NCBI RefSeq assembly: GCF_900177275.1 | Contig: NZ_FXAG01000006.1 | Location: 124,001-188,000 of the forward strand | Direction: 5' to 3' | Length of the DNA stretch: 64,000 bases | DNA from: Pseudogulbenkiania subflava DSM 22618 | Lineage (GTDB): Bacteria; Pseudomonadota; Gammaproteobacteria; Burkholderiales; Chromobacteriaceae | In this document: piece by piece, positions 7,103 through 15,731 of the stretch | Layout of the letters: every line of letters starts with the position of its first letter | How positions within the stretch are numbered: position 1 is the stretch's first letter | The notes under the pieces: generated by a model | Told to the model about the DNA's origin: nothing | Seen by the model: only the letters and a program-made list of their open reading frames with translations | Database searches by the model: none | Made by a program: the position numbers and the translations under genes

Positions 7103-7417
7103 GAAGACGGGCTATGGACTGACTCTGAATGGATGGCCTACCTTGGTGAGCAGGTGCGGGAGCAACGAATGCGCACGGGTTTGGACCAGCAGAGCTTGGC
7201 TCGGCGCGCGAGCATCAGTGTCGGCGCAGTGAAAAACCTGGAGTCCGGCAAGGGTTCCAGCTTGTCGAGTCTCATCAAAGTTGTTCGCGCCCTGCGGCGT
7301 GAAGACTGGCTGAAGTCGTTCGCTCCCCTGATCACGGTCAGTCCAATGCAGATGCTGCGATCCGCTCGCCTGAAAAAACAGCGACAGCGAGTCTTTAAGC
7401 CAAGGAAGAAGGTGTAA
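7094..7417 (+). CDS. XRE-family regulator, HipB-like
   Basis: A 107-residue protein starting at GTG (7094). Residues 16-75 form a helix-turn-helix (LGEQVREQRMRTGLDQQSLA, then SVGAVKNLESGKGSSLSSLIKVVRAL). The pattern of an early tryptophan-rich head and GKGSSLSSLIKVVRALRRED resembles antitoxin-like regulators found before HipA-type kinases. No hipA homologue follows, so it is an orphan here. The basic tail (RLKKQRQRVFKPRKKV) could add DNA contact. The start is supported by the family-length N-terminus; no strong ribosome site is visible. Repeats in front of and over the start suggest autoregulation. Confidence 0.78.
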   Translation: MTIEDGLWTDSEWMAYLGEQVREQRMRTGLDQQSLARRASISVGAVKNLESGKGSSLSSLIKVVRALRREDWLKSFAPLITVSPMQMLRSARLKKQRQRVFKPRKKV

Positions 7418-7542
7418 GCCTGCAGACTCCACGGCCATCAAGTGGCCCTTGGGTGGAAATGACCGGCCGAAGATCCAATCAAATTGAAGCGGTACTGTCG
7501 TGAACTCTTAATTTTTGTGACTTGCACTAAAGGACGGCAAGC

Positions 7543-7815
7543 GTGGACCAGATGGATCGCCACCAGGAAGCAATGGAACTACGTCAACGGGCCCTAAAAA
7601 GGTTTGGTGCCCGCGCCGAAGCCGTTTTCTCGCGTTACCCCAAGATTACCGAGGACGAATGTAGGGCGTTTGCGCGTCTGCCTGAACCTCTGGCGGGAAG
7701 CATCCGTGATTTCATTCCTCCGAGCAGGCCCGGGCCGAAGGAAATGGAATCACCCTCTCACCCGTCAGCGCCTCAATCCTGCGACGCGCATCCAATAGTT
7801 GGCTCAGAAGGCTGA
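7543..7815 (+). CDS. Hypothetical protein
   Basis: Up to 90 residues starting at GTG (7543), or 87 from the ATG at 7552; no family recognised. The first 60 residues look like folded helical protein (ELRQRALKRFGARAEAVFSR, then ITEDECRAFARLPEPLAGSI); the tail is proline- and serine-rich. Its 3' third overlaps an opposing frame (7712-7984), so the two cannot both be fully constrained. Support is codon pattern and position only. Confidence 0.4.
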   Translation: MDQMDRHQEAMELRQRALKRFGARAEAVFSRYPKITEDECRAFARLPEPLAGSIRDFIPPSRPGPKEMESPSHPSAPQSCDAHPIVGSEG

Positions 7816-7984
7816 CCTCCCTGGCCAGCGATGCATCCAGCTCTACCTGCAGGTCTTCCAGATTGGACTTGTATTGTTCAGCCTTAGCCTTGGCCACCAT
7901 CACCACTTTATTACCAGGCTGAGCCTCTGCAGCAGCTTCGATGTGCTGCAGCTCCAGCCAAGTCGCAACCCGCCCCGGGAGCAC
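7712..7984 (-). CDS. Hypothetical coiled-coil protein
   Basis: A 90-residue protein with a GTG start and a GGAGAGGG ribosome site about 12 bases upstream. Residues 28-75 are helical with heptad-like spacing (KAEQYKSNLEDLQVELDASL, then LLSQLLDARRRIEAL). No known family. It overlaps the end of the opposing 7543 gene by 104 bases. It could be the real one of the pair because the ribosome site and heptads are better. Confidence 0.42.
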   Translation of the reverse strand: MLPGRVATWLELQHIEAAAEAQPGNKVVMVAKAKAEQYKSNLEDLQVELDASLAREVSLLSQLLDARRRIEALTGERVIPFPSARACSEE

Positions 7985-8092
7985 GATGAAATCAACCCTC
8001 TCCAGTGCCGGTTCTTCGTATTACTGCCATGCGTGTGCTGACAACTATGGTGTGCTCAACAATTTGCATCTTACAAGCACAAGTCCGAGCAG

Positions 8093-9271
8093 TTACGCCA
8101 TCAGTCGCGACATGAACAGCCCTAGTCGATCCAGCCCTTCGTTCAGCTCGGCCAGTGAGGTCGCATATGACAATCGCACATATATATCGGCGCCGATGCT
8201 ACCGAAATCCTTACCCGGTGTCAGCGCGACATGCGCTTCATTCAACACCCGCTCACAGAACTCCCAAGCACTGAGACCCGTCTGGCTCACATCAATGTAG
8301 ACGAAGAAAGCCCCATCAGGCTCGACCGGCACCGGGAGGCCCATCGTCTGTAGCCGCCCAAGAACGAGTACCCGGCGCCTGCGAAGTTCAGTTCGGCGAT
8401 CTTCACAGATGGCGATGGTCTCGGCATGGAAGCAGGCAAGCGCCGCGTGCTGAGCCGGTGTCGACGGGCAAATATAATAATTTTGCGCCAGTCTCTCCAG
8501 CACTGGAACCATCTCGGTGGGAACAACGCACCACCCGAGGCGCCACCCGGTCATCCCGAAATATTTCGAGAAACTGTTGATGACAATCGCTCCCGGGTCT
8601 GATGCGAGCACCGTTTGCGGCAGATGTCCGGCTTCACTGTCATCACTGAGGCTCAGGTAGATCTCATCGACGATACGCCAGGCCCCATGCGCTCGCGCAA
8701 AATCACAGATCGCGTGCAACTCGCCAGGAGCGATCGACGTTCCCGTCGGGTTCGATGGAGTCGCAATGATCAGGCCCCGAGTGCGGTCCGTCCAATGTGC
8801 CTCGACCAGGGACGCATCTAGCTGGAACCGTGTCGCTGCTGTTGTCGGGACGAGTTTTACCTCTGCGCCGAAGCTGGCAAAGAAGTGGCGATTACAGGGA
8901 TACGACGGATCACCGACGATCACTTCGTCGCCGGAATCAACGAGCGCAGCCGCGAGCAGTAACAGGGCGGCTGATGCGCCAGCCGTCACTACCACACGAC
9001 CGGGATCAATGCTCACCCCGTGTGCGGTCTCGTAGAAACCTGCAATGGCTTTTCTGAGAGCGGGCAAACCGAGCGAGTCGGTGTAGGGAAGCTTGCCACC
9101 GCACACCACGTCAACCATCGCCGAGGCAACGGCAGGCGGCGCACCGAAATCAGGCTCACCAACGCTCAGTTTGACGATGTGATGCCCCTGGGCTTCAAGT
9201 GCAGCAGCACGCTTGGCAAACTCCATTACGAAGAATGGGGCAACCAGCTCCGTGCGTTTAGCAAATTTCAT
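8093..9271 (-). CDS. PLP-dependent aminotransferase, class I/II
   Basis: A 392-residue fold-type I aminotransferase, full length. Key residues: SVGEPDF substrate loop, TAGASAAL phosphate-binding turn, ATPSNPTGT with the PLP-contacting Asn, VDEIYLSL, Schiff-base Lys236 in NSFSKYFGMTGWRLGW, and the C-terminal Arg of YVRLSYA for the substrate carboxylate. The ATG at 9271 has a GGAAATGA ribosome site. The substrate cannot be read from sequence; aspartate- or aromatic-type amino acids are typical. It is a clear paralogue of the truncated gene at 9989-10378, suggesting it arrived with the accessory DNA that damaged the resident copy. Confidence 0.93.
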   Translation of the reverse strand: MKFAKRTELVAPFFVMEFAKRAAALEAQGHHIVKLSVGEPDFGAPPAVASAMVDVVCGGKLPYTDSLGLPALRKAIAGFYETAHGVSIDPGRVVVTAGASAALLLLAAALVDSGDEVIVGDPSYPCNRHFFASFGAEVKLVPTTAATRFQLDASLVEAHWTDRTRGLIIATPSNPTGTSIAPGELHAICDFARAHGAWRIVDEIYLSLSDDSEAGHLPQTVLASDPGAIVINSFSKYFGMTGWRLGWCVVPTEMVPVLERLAQNYYICPSTPAQHAALACFHAETIAICEDRRTELRRRRVLVLGRLQTMGLPVPVEPDGAFFVYIDVSQTGLSAWEFCERVLNEAHVALTPGKDFGSIGADIYVRLSYATSLAELNEGLDRLGLFMSRLMA

Positions 9272-9492
9272 AACTTCATTTCCAATTGTAGCGGCCCGTC
9301 GGCAAGGTGAAGAATTCATCCATATTATCCACCAGGATCTCGGGCTGCGGGTATGCGGCCAGAGCAAACTCACGCCCGGGTGGTGATATCGCAAACAACC
9401 GTCGTGGCATGAACGACCGCACGCGGCCGGATCTGAGTTGCCACACCCTCTAGCGGCTCACTCCGTCGTGCCAGGATGACAAGATTGACCTT

Positions 9493-9895
9493 CATCCGCT
9501 AACGTCTCGGTGCCCCTGGCTGGCGTTTCCAGCCACAGCCTGTACAAGTGGGGGAAAGCCGTTACCCCTGACAATTCAGAGAAGCACGCAGCCGAGTTGA
9601 TCGAGGCCAAGAGTGAAATTCTTCGCGGGAAGGCTCAACTACGCCGTACAGAGGAAGAGCGAGATATTCTCAAAAAAGACGCGCGGTACTTTGCCAGGAA
9701 GTCCGAGTGAAGTGCCGCTTCATGAACGAACACCGCCACACTTGGCCCCTGACGACCATGTGCAGCTTGCTGCAGGTGCGCCGGATTCTACCAATGGCTG
9801 CATCACCCCGAATCTGACCATGCCAAAGAGGATGCCCGTCTTTTGTCCCTGATTAGGGACTCCTGGCGTGCCAGCGGCGGCGTCTAGTCGCTGGG
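9493..9895 (+). pseudogene. IS3-family transposase remnant (OrfA end plus OrfB start)
   Basis: Decayed insertion sequence. OrfA tail is readable (SSHSLYKWGKAVTPDN, then LRRTEEERDILKKDARYFA). The OrfB start follows in another frame (VKCRFMNEHRHTWPLTTMCS); after a frameshift it continues as GFYQWLHHPESDHAKEDA and SLIRDSWRASGGV, where a stop replaces the usual YGYRR. The catalytic core is absent. It lies between the two aminotransferase copies. Confidence 0.82.
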
Positions 9896-9988
9896 CAAGC
9901 TACTACTGTTCCTACCTACATAGGAGAAACCCAAAACCGTCGGTACGCGACCGGCGGCACTCCCTATCAATTGACATCAAAAAAATTG

Positions 9989-10378
9989 TCAGTCGATAAA
10001 ACACGGATAGGTCGGATCGGCCATCACCACCTCGCCCCCCTCTTCCACCAGCAAGGCCAGCGCGATCTGCAAGGCACCGGAGGCCCCCGGCGTGACGATG
10101 ATGCGCGACGGGTCGAGATCCACGCCGTGGCGGCTGGCGTAGAAGCCGGCAATCGCCTGACGCAGCTCGGGCAGCCCCTGCGCTGCCGTGTAGAAGGTAT
10201 CCCCCTGGGTCAACGCCTGTCGTCCGGCTTCGACGATGGCGGGCGGTGTGGCGAAGTCCGGCTCCCCCACTTCAAGATGGATCACATCGTGTCCCTGCGC
10301 CTGCAAGGCGCGGGCCTTCTCCAGGATGGCCATGACCTGGAACGGGGAAATGCTGTCGAGACGGGACGCTAGTTTCAC
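9989..10378 (-). pseudogene. Aminotransferase class I/II, 3'-truncated
   Basis: The first 129 codons of a PLP aminotransferase of about 390 residues. GEPDFATPPAIVEAG and VTPGASGAL are intact, but similarity to the paralogue at 8093-9271 stops exactly after DPTYPC (near base 10000); only FID follows before a stop. The PLP lysine and most of the active site are lost. The break marks the junction between accessory DNA on the left and resident DNA on the right. The flanking 9896-9988 holds no gene; a TGACA-N10-TGTCA inverted repeat lies next to the junction. Confidence 0.88.
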
Positions 10379-10507
10379 TCTGCCCTCTGCTGCTGAAGCG
10401 ACTGTGGTCAGTCAGGATATATAAGGTAGGTGACCGATGGCATCGGCCGGGTTTCATGAGAGCAGTGTACCAAGCGCGACGGGGAAAGGCAGAGCGATAC
10501 CAAACTG

Positions 10508-10536
10508 TTGACAGGTCCGAATCTCATCCATATAAT
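10508..10536 (+). promoter_or_regulatory. Consensus sigma-70 promoter of the tRNA-Ser gene
   Basis: TTGACA (10508-10513), 17-bp spacer, TATAAT (10531-10536), both hexamers perfect. Transcription would start about 10-12 bases before the mature tRNA. Confidence 0.92.
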
Positions 10537-10554
10537 CCGCCTCTCATTGACCGC

Positions 10555-10644
<90 letters not shown>

Positions 10645-10656
10645 GTCAACACAACT

Positions 10657-10685
10657 AAGCCCTTGAGAAATCAAGGGCTTTTTTG
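10657..10685 (+). terminator. Rho-independent terminator after tRNA-Ser
   Basis: AAGCCCTTGA, loop GAAA, TCAAGGGCTT, then a T-rich run. Confidence 0.93.
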
Positions 10686-10980
10686 TTTTTTCATTTTACT
10701 GGCATGCCATTGAGTATGCCGTGCCCTCGTAGCTTTCTCCGGGTGTCGCCTGGAAAGCAAACCCAGATGGTGGATGACACTCCAGCGTAGAGTGAAGGAA
10801 CAGAAGCCAGGGCAGCACGATTGTCGGCACGCTGCGCGCCACACCGCTGTCACGAGACCGTTTTGCCGCCTGATGCGACTGACCACAGACCCAGTTTGAA
10901 AAAAAATTAACTACAAGACCACCTACGCCAGGATAGCGGGTTGGCTTCCCGATCCAGCTAAGCGCTAGGCCGCGCTGGTG

Positions 10981-10992
10981 CCCCCCCCCCCC
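10981..10992. repeat. Poly-C tract (12 nt) in a gene-free stretch
   Basis: Twelve consecutive C bases. The surrounding 10686-11227 has no convincing gene, and no reading frame or promoter clearly depends on the tract length. Confidence 0.6.
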
Positions 10993-11227
10993 TGCTGCAC
11001 TATTCCGGTTTGCCTGACCTGCCGTCGCCAAGGCTCAGCGCGCTACCACCGCTTGCACGCCGTCACGAGCACGATCACCGTGCCAAGCTTCATCTCTCCC
11101 ACGAATGAACAGCTACAACGACGACGGCTGCATGTCGATATTTTTACCCATCCTCTTTCGGAGAGTTCATACATGTCTCCCAGTGGTTGATGTGTTGACA
11201 GCCATAGGTTGCATCAGGTTGTATGAT

Positions 11228-11270
11228 GAGTTAAATAGCATCGTATTCACGTTTAGATTAGATTTAACTC
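11228..11270. promoter_or_regulatory. Long-spaced inverted repeat upstream of the LysR gene
   Basis: GAGTTAAAT (11228-11236) and its perfect complement ATTTAACTC (11262-11270), 25 bp apart, ending 5 bases before the ATG. In RNA it would form a 9-bp hairpin over the ribosome site; in DNA it could be a two-part operator for autoregulation. Confidence 0.5.
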
Positions 11271-11275
11271 ACCAA

Positions 11276-12190
11276 ATGACTGCAAAGAAGACACTCAGCC
11301 AAGTAAGCGATTTCGAAATCCGTTTGCTCCGCCTGTTCAAGACCGTGGTGGAATGTGGCAGCTTCACGGCCGCCGAAGGGGTACTGGGCATCAGCCGATC
11401 GGCCATCAGCCTGCACATGGGAGACTTGGAGAAACGGCTGGGAATGCGTCTGTGCCAACGCGGCCGCGCCGGCTTCGCGCTCACCGACGAGGGACGCGAG
11501 GTGTTGCGCGCGAGCCAGACTCTGCTCGCCGCCATCGAGGGTTTCCGCAGCGAGGTCAACCAGCTGCACCGTCAACTGCGCGGCGAGCTCAACATCGGCA
11601 TCATCAACAATATGGTGACCCAGCCGCACATGCGCATCACCCATGCCTTGAAGTCGCTACGAGCACAAGGCCCTAGCGTACATATCAATATCGGGATGAT
11701 GACACCTAGCGATATTGAGCTAGGGGTTCTTGATGGGCACCTCAATGTGGGTGTGGTCCCATTAATCAGCCCCCTGGCGGGACTGGAATACATGCCACTC
11801 TACGAAGAACGCTCCTTGCTCTATTGCAGCCGGGAACATTCATTTTTTGAGCGCCCTGATGCTGAGATAAGCGACGAGGAACTACGCAATGCCGATGCCG
11901 TGGCGCCTAGCTACCGACTACCAGCGGACGCCATAGACACTCATCAGACATTGAACTGCACAGCAACGGCATCTGATCGGGAGGGCATCGCCTTTTTGAT
12001 TCTCACCGGCAGTTTTATCGGCTTTCTTCCAGACCACTATGCCAATACATGGGTGACACAGGAAATGATGAGAACACTCCACCCTCATCGTCTTCACTAT
12101 GACGTACCACTTAGTGTGGTTACGCGCAAAGGCAGGCGCCCTAATCTGGTGCTGGAGCGCTTTTTAGAGCAATTATCTATAAATAACTAA
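11276..12190 (+). CDS. LysR-family transcriptional regulator
   Basis: A 304-residue regulator: N-terminal winged helix-turn-helix (DFEIRLLRLFKTVVECGSFT, then SRSAISLHMGDLEKRLGMRL) and a C-terminal effector domain from about residue 95. The ATG at 11276 is chosen because an upstream longer frame adds 57 residues that do not look like LysR. The second half (after 11650) has lower GC and other codon preference than the first half, which could reflect transfer or a hybrid gene. No divergent target gene is present: upstream is the empty stretch after tRNA-Ser. Effector unknown. Confidence 0.9.
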   Translation: MTAKKTLSQVSDFEIRLLRLFKTVVECGSFTAAEGVLGISRSAISLHMGDLEKRLGMRLCQRGRAGFALTDEGREVLRASQTLLAAIEGFRSEVNQLHRQLRGELNIGIINNMVTQPHMRITHALKSLRAQGPSVHINIGMMTPSDIELGVLDGHLNVGVVPLISPLAGLEYMPLYEERSLLYCSREHSFFERPDAEISDEELRNADAVAPSYRLPADAIDTHQTLNCTATASDREGIAFLILTGSFIGFLPDHYANTWVTQEMMRTLHPHRLHYDVPLSVVTRKGRRPNLVLERFLEQLSINN

Positions 12191-12285
12191 TTTGTGTAGC
12201 CATTAACATGGCGACACAAATCGAGGCCTGCCAGCTGTCGGTTAGGATTGGCATTATTGCAAAAAAACTGAAGCAAGATGGGCTC

Positions 12286-12597
12286 TTATTTCCCCAGATA
12301 GAACAACCCCATGCGGACCGTCGCCGGTACTCCAAGCAACGTGAATCGATTCAGGATCACTGCTCGCACCGGCATGACGATCCCCCCTGCCATCCCTCAC
12401 TCCCTCGGCCGCCTGAAGCACTCCATCTTGATTTCAACCAGGCTGCACCGGCGATAGCTGCTGCGCCATCTCTTCAGGATGACTAAAGCGAGGTAGCACG
12501 TCGTACGCAGAAGCTCATTGCGAGCCCGTGCCCTTGGTGCTGTGTTGCAGTTCTTCCAGTTGGCCGAGTGATACTTGGCGGGGGGCGGCTTACTCAC
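12286..12597 (-). pseudogene. IS5-family transposase remnant with internal deletion
   Basis: The start AKYHSANWKNCNTAP resembles the N-terminus of IS5-type transposases, and RNELLRTTCYLALVILKRW, then CSLVEIKMECF, then PVRAVILNRFTLLGVPATVR, resembles the C-terminus. The middle, with the catalytic residues, is deleted, and an internal stop follows ECFRRPRE. Not functional. Identification is by remembered family motifs. Confidence 0.65.
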
Positions 12598-12794
12598 GTG
12601 GCAAGCCTACCGAAGCTCTTCGGACCCTTCAGATCTGGCGATCTTCTGCAACAATGCCTTTGCGACCGCCAAAATATGTGGCTGCCCAGTTAAATAACTG
12701 AACCATGTGCCTTTATTTTCAGAGCTTCCGTGTCAACCCTGACAAATAGTGAGTCGGCGACTACAGTCAGGGTATCTGAATCGCCCCAACTTCT

Positions 12795-12927
12795 CTAGAC
12801 ACTCTTGAGCCGTTGGAAATATTGCTTCTCAAACTCTACCAGCGATAGCCGGTTTGCAGAACGGTGCCGGCGCTTCGGGTTGTAGAACAGCTCGATGCAA
12901 TCGAAGATGTCACGACGGGCGTCCTCC
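12795..12927 (-). pseudogene. IS3-family OrfB C-terminal remnant
   Basis: The frame DIFDCIELFYNPKRRHRSA, then LVEFEKQYFQRLKSV-stop, is the standard end of an IS3 OrfB integrase. The sequence after the stop reads TTGGGGCGATTCA towards 12777, which fits an element end. Only about 44 codons remain. The other parts of 12598-13152 show nothing that can be called. Confidence 0.78.
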
Positions 12928-13152
12928 TATGCTCAAACCATAGGACCGGACTGCCTACTGGAGCCGGGGCAGTCCAATGGGGATGCAGATGGACATAGAC
13001 AGCCACAAAAGCGGCAGCCTCCCCCATCAGCCAGACAAACTAAGCACTTGATGAGCAAAGGGATTTTTTGTTAACCGCCGCACAACTCCCTCGCCGACGG
13101 AGTTTCCGCATAAAATACCCTTCTGACAAACAAGCAGGGAATACAGCCAAGC

Positions 13153-14178
13153 ATGGCCACCATTCTGGTCACCGGCGCTGCCGGCTACATCGGGTCGCAC
13201 ACCTGCGTCGAACTCCTCGCCGCGGGGCACGAGATCGTCGCCATCGACAACCTGTGCAACAGCAAGCGCGAAGCGCTCAAGCGGGTGGCGCGCATCAGCG
13301 GCAAGGCACCATGCTTCTACCAGGCGGATATCCGTGATCGTGCGGCACTCACCCGCGTGTTCCGCGAGCACGACATCGACGCGGTCATCCATTTTGCCGC
13401 GCTCAAGGCAGTGGGCGAATCGGTCGCGCTGCCGCTGACCTACTACCACAACAACGTCGCCGGTACGCTGTGCCTGCTCGAGTGCATGCGCGAGGCCGGA
13501 GTGCGCCGCCTGGTGTTCAGTTCCTCCGCCACCGTTTACGGCGACCCGCACACGGTGCCGATCCGCGAGGACTTTCCGCTCGGTCCAAGCAACCCCTACG
13601 GCCACAGCAAGCTGATGATGGAACAGGTGCTGCGTGACGTGGCCGCCTCCGAGCCCGGCTGGCAGATCACCCTGCTGCGCTACTTCAACCCGGTGGGGGC
13701 GCACGAGAGCGGGCTGATCGGGGAAGACCCCAACGGCATCCCCAACAACCTGATGCCGTACATCAGCCAGGTCGCCGTGGGCAAGCTCGAAGCGCTGAGC
13801 GTCTTCGGCAACGATTACCCGACCCCTGACGGCACCGGGGTGCGCGACTACATCCACGTGGTGGACCTCGCCGTCGCCCACTCACGCGCGGTGGAGAGCG
13901 CCCACGACGGGGTGCTGACACTGAACCTGGGCACCGGGCGCGGCTACTCGGTGCTGGAGCTGGTGGCCGCCTTCAGCCGCGCCAGCGGACGCGACATCCC
14001 CTACCGCTTCGCACCGCGCCGCGCCGGCGACATCGCCTGCTGCTACGCCGACCCGGCCCAGGCAGAGGCCAGGCTGGGCTGGCGCGCCAGCCGCGACCTG
14101 GCGGCCATGTGCCGCGACAGCTGGCGCTGGCAGCAGCAGAATCCGGCCGGCTACCCCGACGACGACGTCACTCGATAA
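13153..14178 (+). CDS. galE: UDP-glucose 4-epimerase
   Basis: A 341-residue short-chain dehydrogenase-type epimerase that interconverts UDP-glucose and UDP-galactose, feeding LPS and exopolysaccharide sugars. The NAD-binding motif TGAAGYIGSHT is at residues 7-17; catalytic Ser125 lies in SSSATVYG; Tyr149 and Lys153 in NPYGHSK complete the triad; RYFNPVGAH and GTGVRDYIHV are family signatures. Length is normal. It stands alone, with a strong hairpin downstream, and is the first clearly resident gene after the mobile-element debris. Confidence 0.96.
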   Translation: MATILVTGAAGYIGSHTCVELLAAGHEIVAIDNLCNSKREALKRVARISGKAPCFYQADIRDRAALTRVFREHDIDAVIHFAALKAVGESVALPLTYYHNNVAGTLCLLECMREAGVRRLVFSSSATVYGDPHTVPIREDFPLGPSNPYGHSKLMMEQVLRDVAASEPGWQITLLRYFNPVGAHESGLIGEDPNGIPNNLMPYISQVAVGKLEALSVFGNDYPTPDGTGVRDYIHVVDLAVAHSRAVESAHDGVLTLNLGTGRGYSVLELVAAFSRASGRDIPYRFAPRRAGDIACCYADPAQAEARLGWRASRDLAAMCRDSWRWQQQNPAGYPDDDVTR

Positions 14179-14198
14179 GCTCGCCAACGAACGAATGA

Positions 14199-14228
14199 CA
14201 AGAGGCCCGGCATCTGCCGGGCCTCTTG
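14199..14228. terminator. Terminator hairpin between galE and the EAL/HDOD gene
   Basis: A perfect 14-bp stem CAAGAGGCCCGGCA, loop TC, with its complement. It lies between two convergent genes and could serve both; the T-tract is weak. Confidence 0.8.
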
Positions 14229-14257
14229 CTTGGCACGGATGGCGACACCACGGCCGC

Positions 14258-15673
14258 TCATACCGCTTCGACGTTGCTGTGTACCTCGCTCTGGTGCAGC
14301 ACTTCCTGGGCCCACAGTACCGCGTCGGTGTGGTAGCGGTTGATCAACCCGTCGTCGAACTCCAGCATCTTCGCGATGGTATGCACCCGCGCCGTGTCGC
14401 CCTGCTCGCAAGCCATGGCCAACAGCAACTGCGGCGCGAACAGCCCCTTGTGGTTGACGATGGCCTCGCGCACCGGCGCCGGCAGTTCGATCGCGTTCAG
14501 CGTGTCGGGAAACGGGATGTTCAGCAGGGCATCCAGCAAGGAGAACATCCCGGTCAGGAACAGGTGCTCGGCCTCCAGCTTGTTGCCCCGGTAGGCGCCG
14601 AGCTTTTCCATGAAGCGGGCACGGATCAGCGACTTCTCGAGCAGCGCCACCGAGCGGCCGTCGTCCTTGCGTGCGGTGAACAGCAGCATCGACAGCCACT
14701 TGAACAGCGTGTCGCGCCCCAGCAGCATCAGGGTCTCCTCGATGCTCTGTACCTTGCGGCTCAGGCCGTTGACCGGCGAGTTGATGAAGCGCAGCAGCTT
14801 GAACAACAGTACCGAATCGAGCTTGAACTGCGCCTCGATCTCGCGGGTATCGGCGTTGGCGCGCAACAGACGCATCAGTTCCAGCACCCGAACCTGGCTG
14901 GCGTCGCTCTTGCCGGTCTCCATGCCGCGTACCAGCGTGACGAAGGAGCCGTGGAACAGCGCGAAGCGATGGCTGCCCGGCGCGTGCAGGCAGACGTCCA
15001 GCTCCTCGGCGGTGCCGACGTTGCGCGCCAGCCAGCGTGCCTGCGGGTAGCGCTTGGGAAGCTGGTCGAGGATCGGCGCCAGCACGCGCGTGGACGGTGC
15101 GGCGAAATCGAGCACCATGAAATCCATGCGGCTGAACAGTTCCGGCTGCAGCCGCTCGGCCAACGCCTGGCTGTCGTAGCGCGCCGGCTCGACGGCAAAA
15201 CGCAGGCCCTTCTGTTTCAGGGCATCCAGTCGCGGCAGCAGCGCCTCGGTCAGCGGCTCGTCGCTGATCGGGTCGAGCACCAGGATCACGCTCTTGGCCG
15301 GCAGCTCGTCGAGCAGGGGCTCGTCGAGCGAGGCGATGGAGATGTTGACGAAGGCGCGGCGGTACGCCAGCAGACGGAACACGTCCATGTTCTGCAGCGT
15401 GGAGAGCATCAGGCGATCGAATTCGCACTGCTTCTTGCCGGTCATCGCCGCCTGCTGGGCCTTGCGCACGGCGAACTCGTACGCCACCACGTGCTGCTGC
15501 CGGTCCATGATCGGCTGATGGGACACGAAACCCAGCGTCGGCGGCAGCGAGACCGGCTGCTCGTGCGCCGCCAGGGTCATCTCGGTGTCGGGAGAGGAAA
15601 CCACCTCGGCGGGAGAGGCCTCCGCCTCCTTGGAAGACCCCCCCGTCAGGCTACCCAGCAGATTTTTCAGCAT
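14258..15673 (-). CDS. EAL-like/HDOD domain signalling protein
   Basis: A 471-residue cytoplasmic protein of the YuxH type: a degenerate EAL region (about 48-245, FVSHQPIMDRQQHVVAYEFA) followed by an HDOD domain (about 260-450, LLFKLLRFINSPVNGL). The EAL catalytic residues are not conserved: the usual ExLxR start reads YEFAVR. It is therefore probably a sensor or scaffold, not a c-di-GMP phosphodiesterase. An acidic low-complexity linker fills residues 10-40. It lies downstream of aroC with 58 bases between, perhaps co-transcribed. Confidence 0.85.
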   Translation of the reverse strand: MLKNLLGSLTGGSSKEAEASPAEVVSSPDTEMTLAAHEQPVSLPPTLGFVSHQPIMDRQQHVVAYEFAVRKAQQAAMTGKKQCEFDRLMLSTLQNMDVFRLLAYRRAFVNISIASLDEPLLDELPAKSVILVLDPISDEPLTEALLPRLDALKQKGLRFAVEPARYDSQALAERLQPELFSRMDFMVLDFAAPSTRVLAPILDQLPKRYPQARWLARNVGTAEELDVCLHAPGSHRFALFHGSFVTLVRGMETGKSDASQVRVLELMRLLRANADTREIEAQFKLDSVLLFKLLRFINSPVNGLSRKVQSIEETLMLLGRDTLFKWLSMLLFTARKDDGRSVALLEKSLIRARFMEKLGAYRGNKLEAEHLFLTGMFSLLDALLNIPFPDTLNAIELPAPVREAIVNHKGLFAPQLLLAMACEQGDTARVHTIAKMLEFDDGLINRYHTDAVLWAQEVLHQSEVHSNVEAV

Positions 15674-15731
15674 GATCAGAACATCCTTGAAAACCGCACG
15701 CTATGCACGAGGCATCCCGCCTCATACCACT

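Noticed and set aside
10696-11031. Minus-strand 111-codon frame near the poly-C tract
   Set aside because: No motif, no ribosome site and unusual composition; the region is better described as empty.
12208-12486. Plus-strand 92-codon frame behind the LysR gene
   Set aside because: It overlaps the IS5 remnant on the other strand, and its composition is not protein-like.
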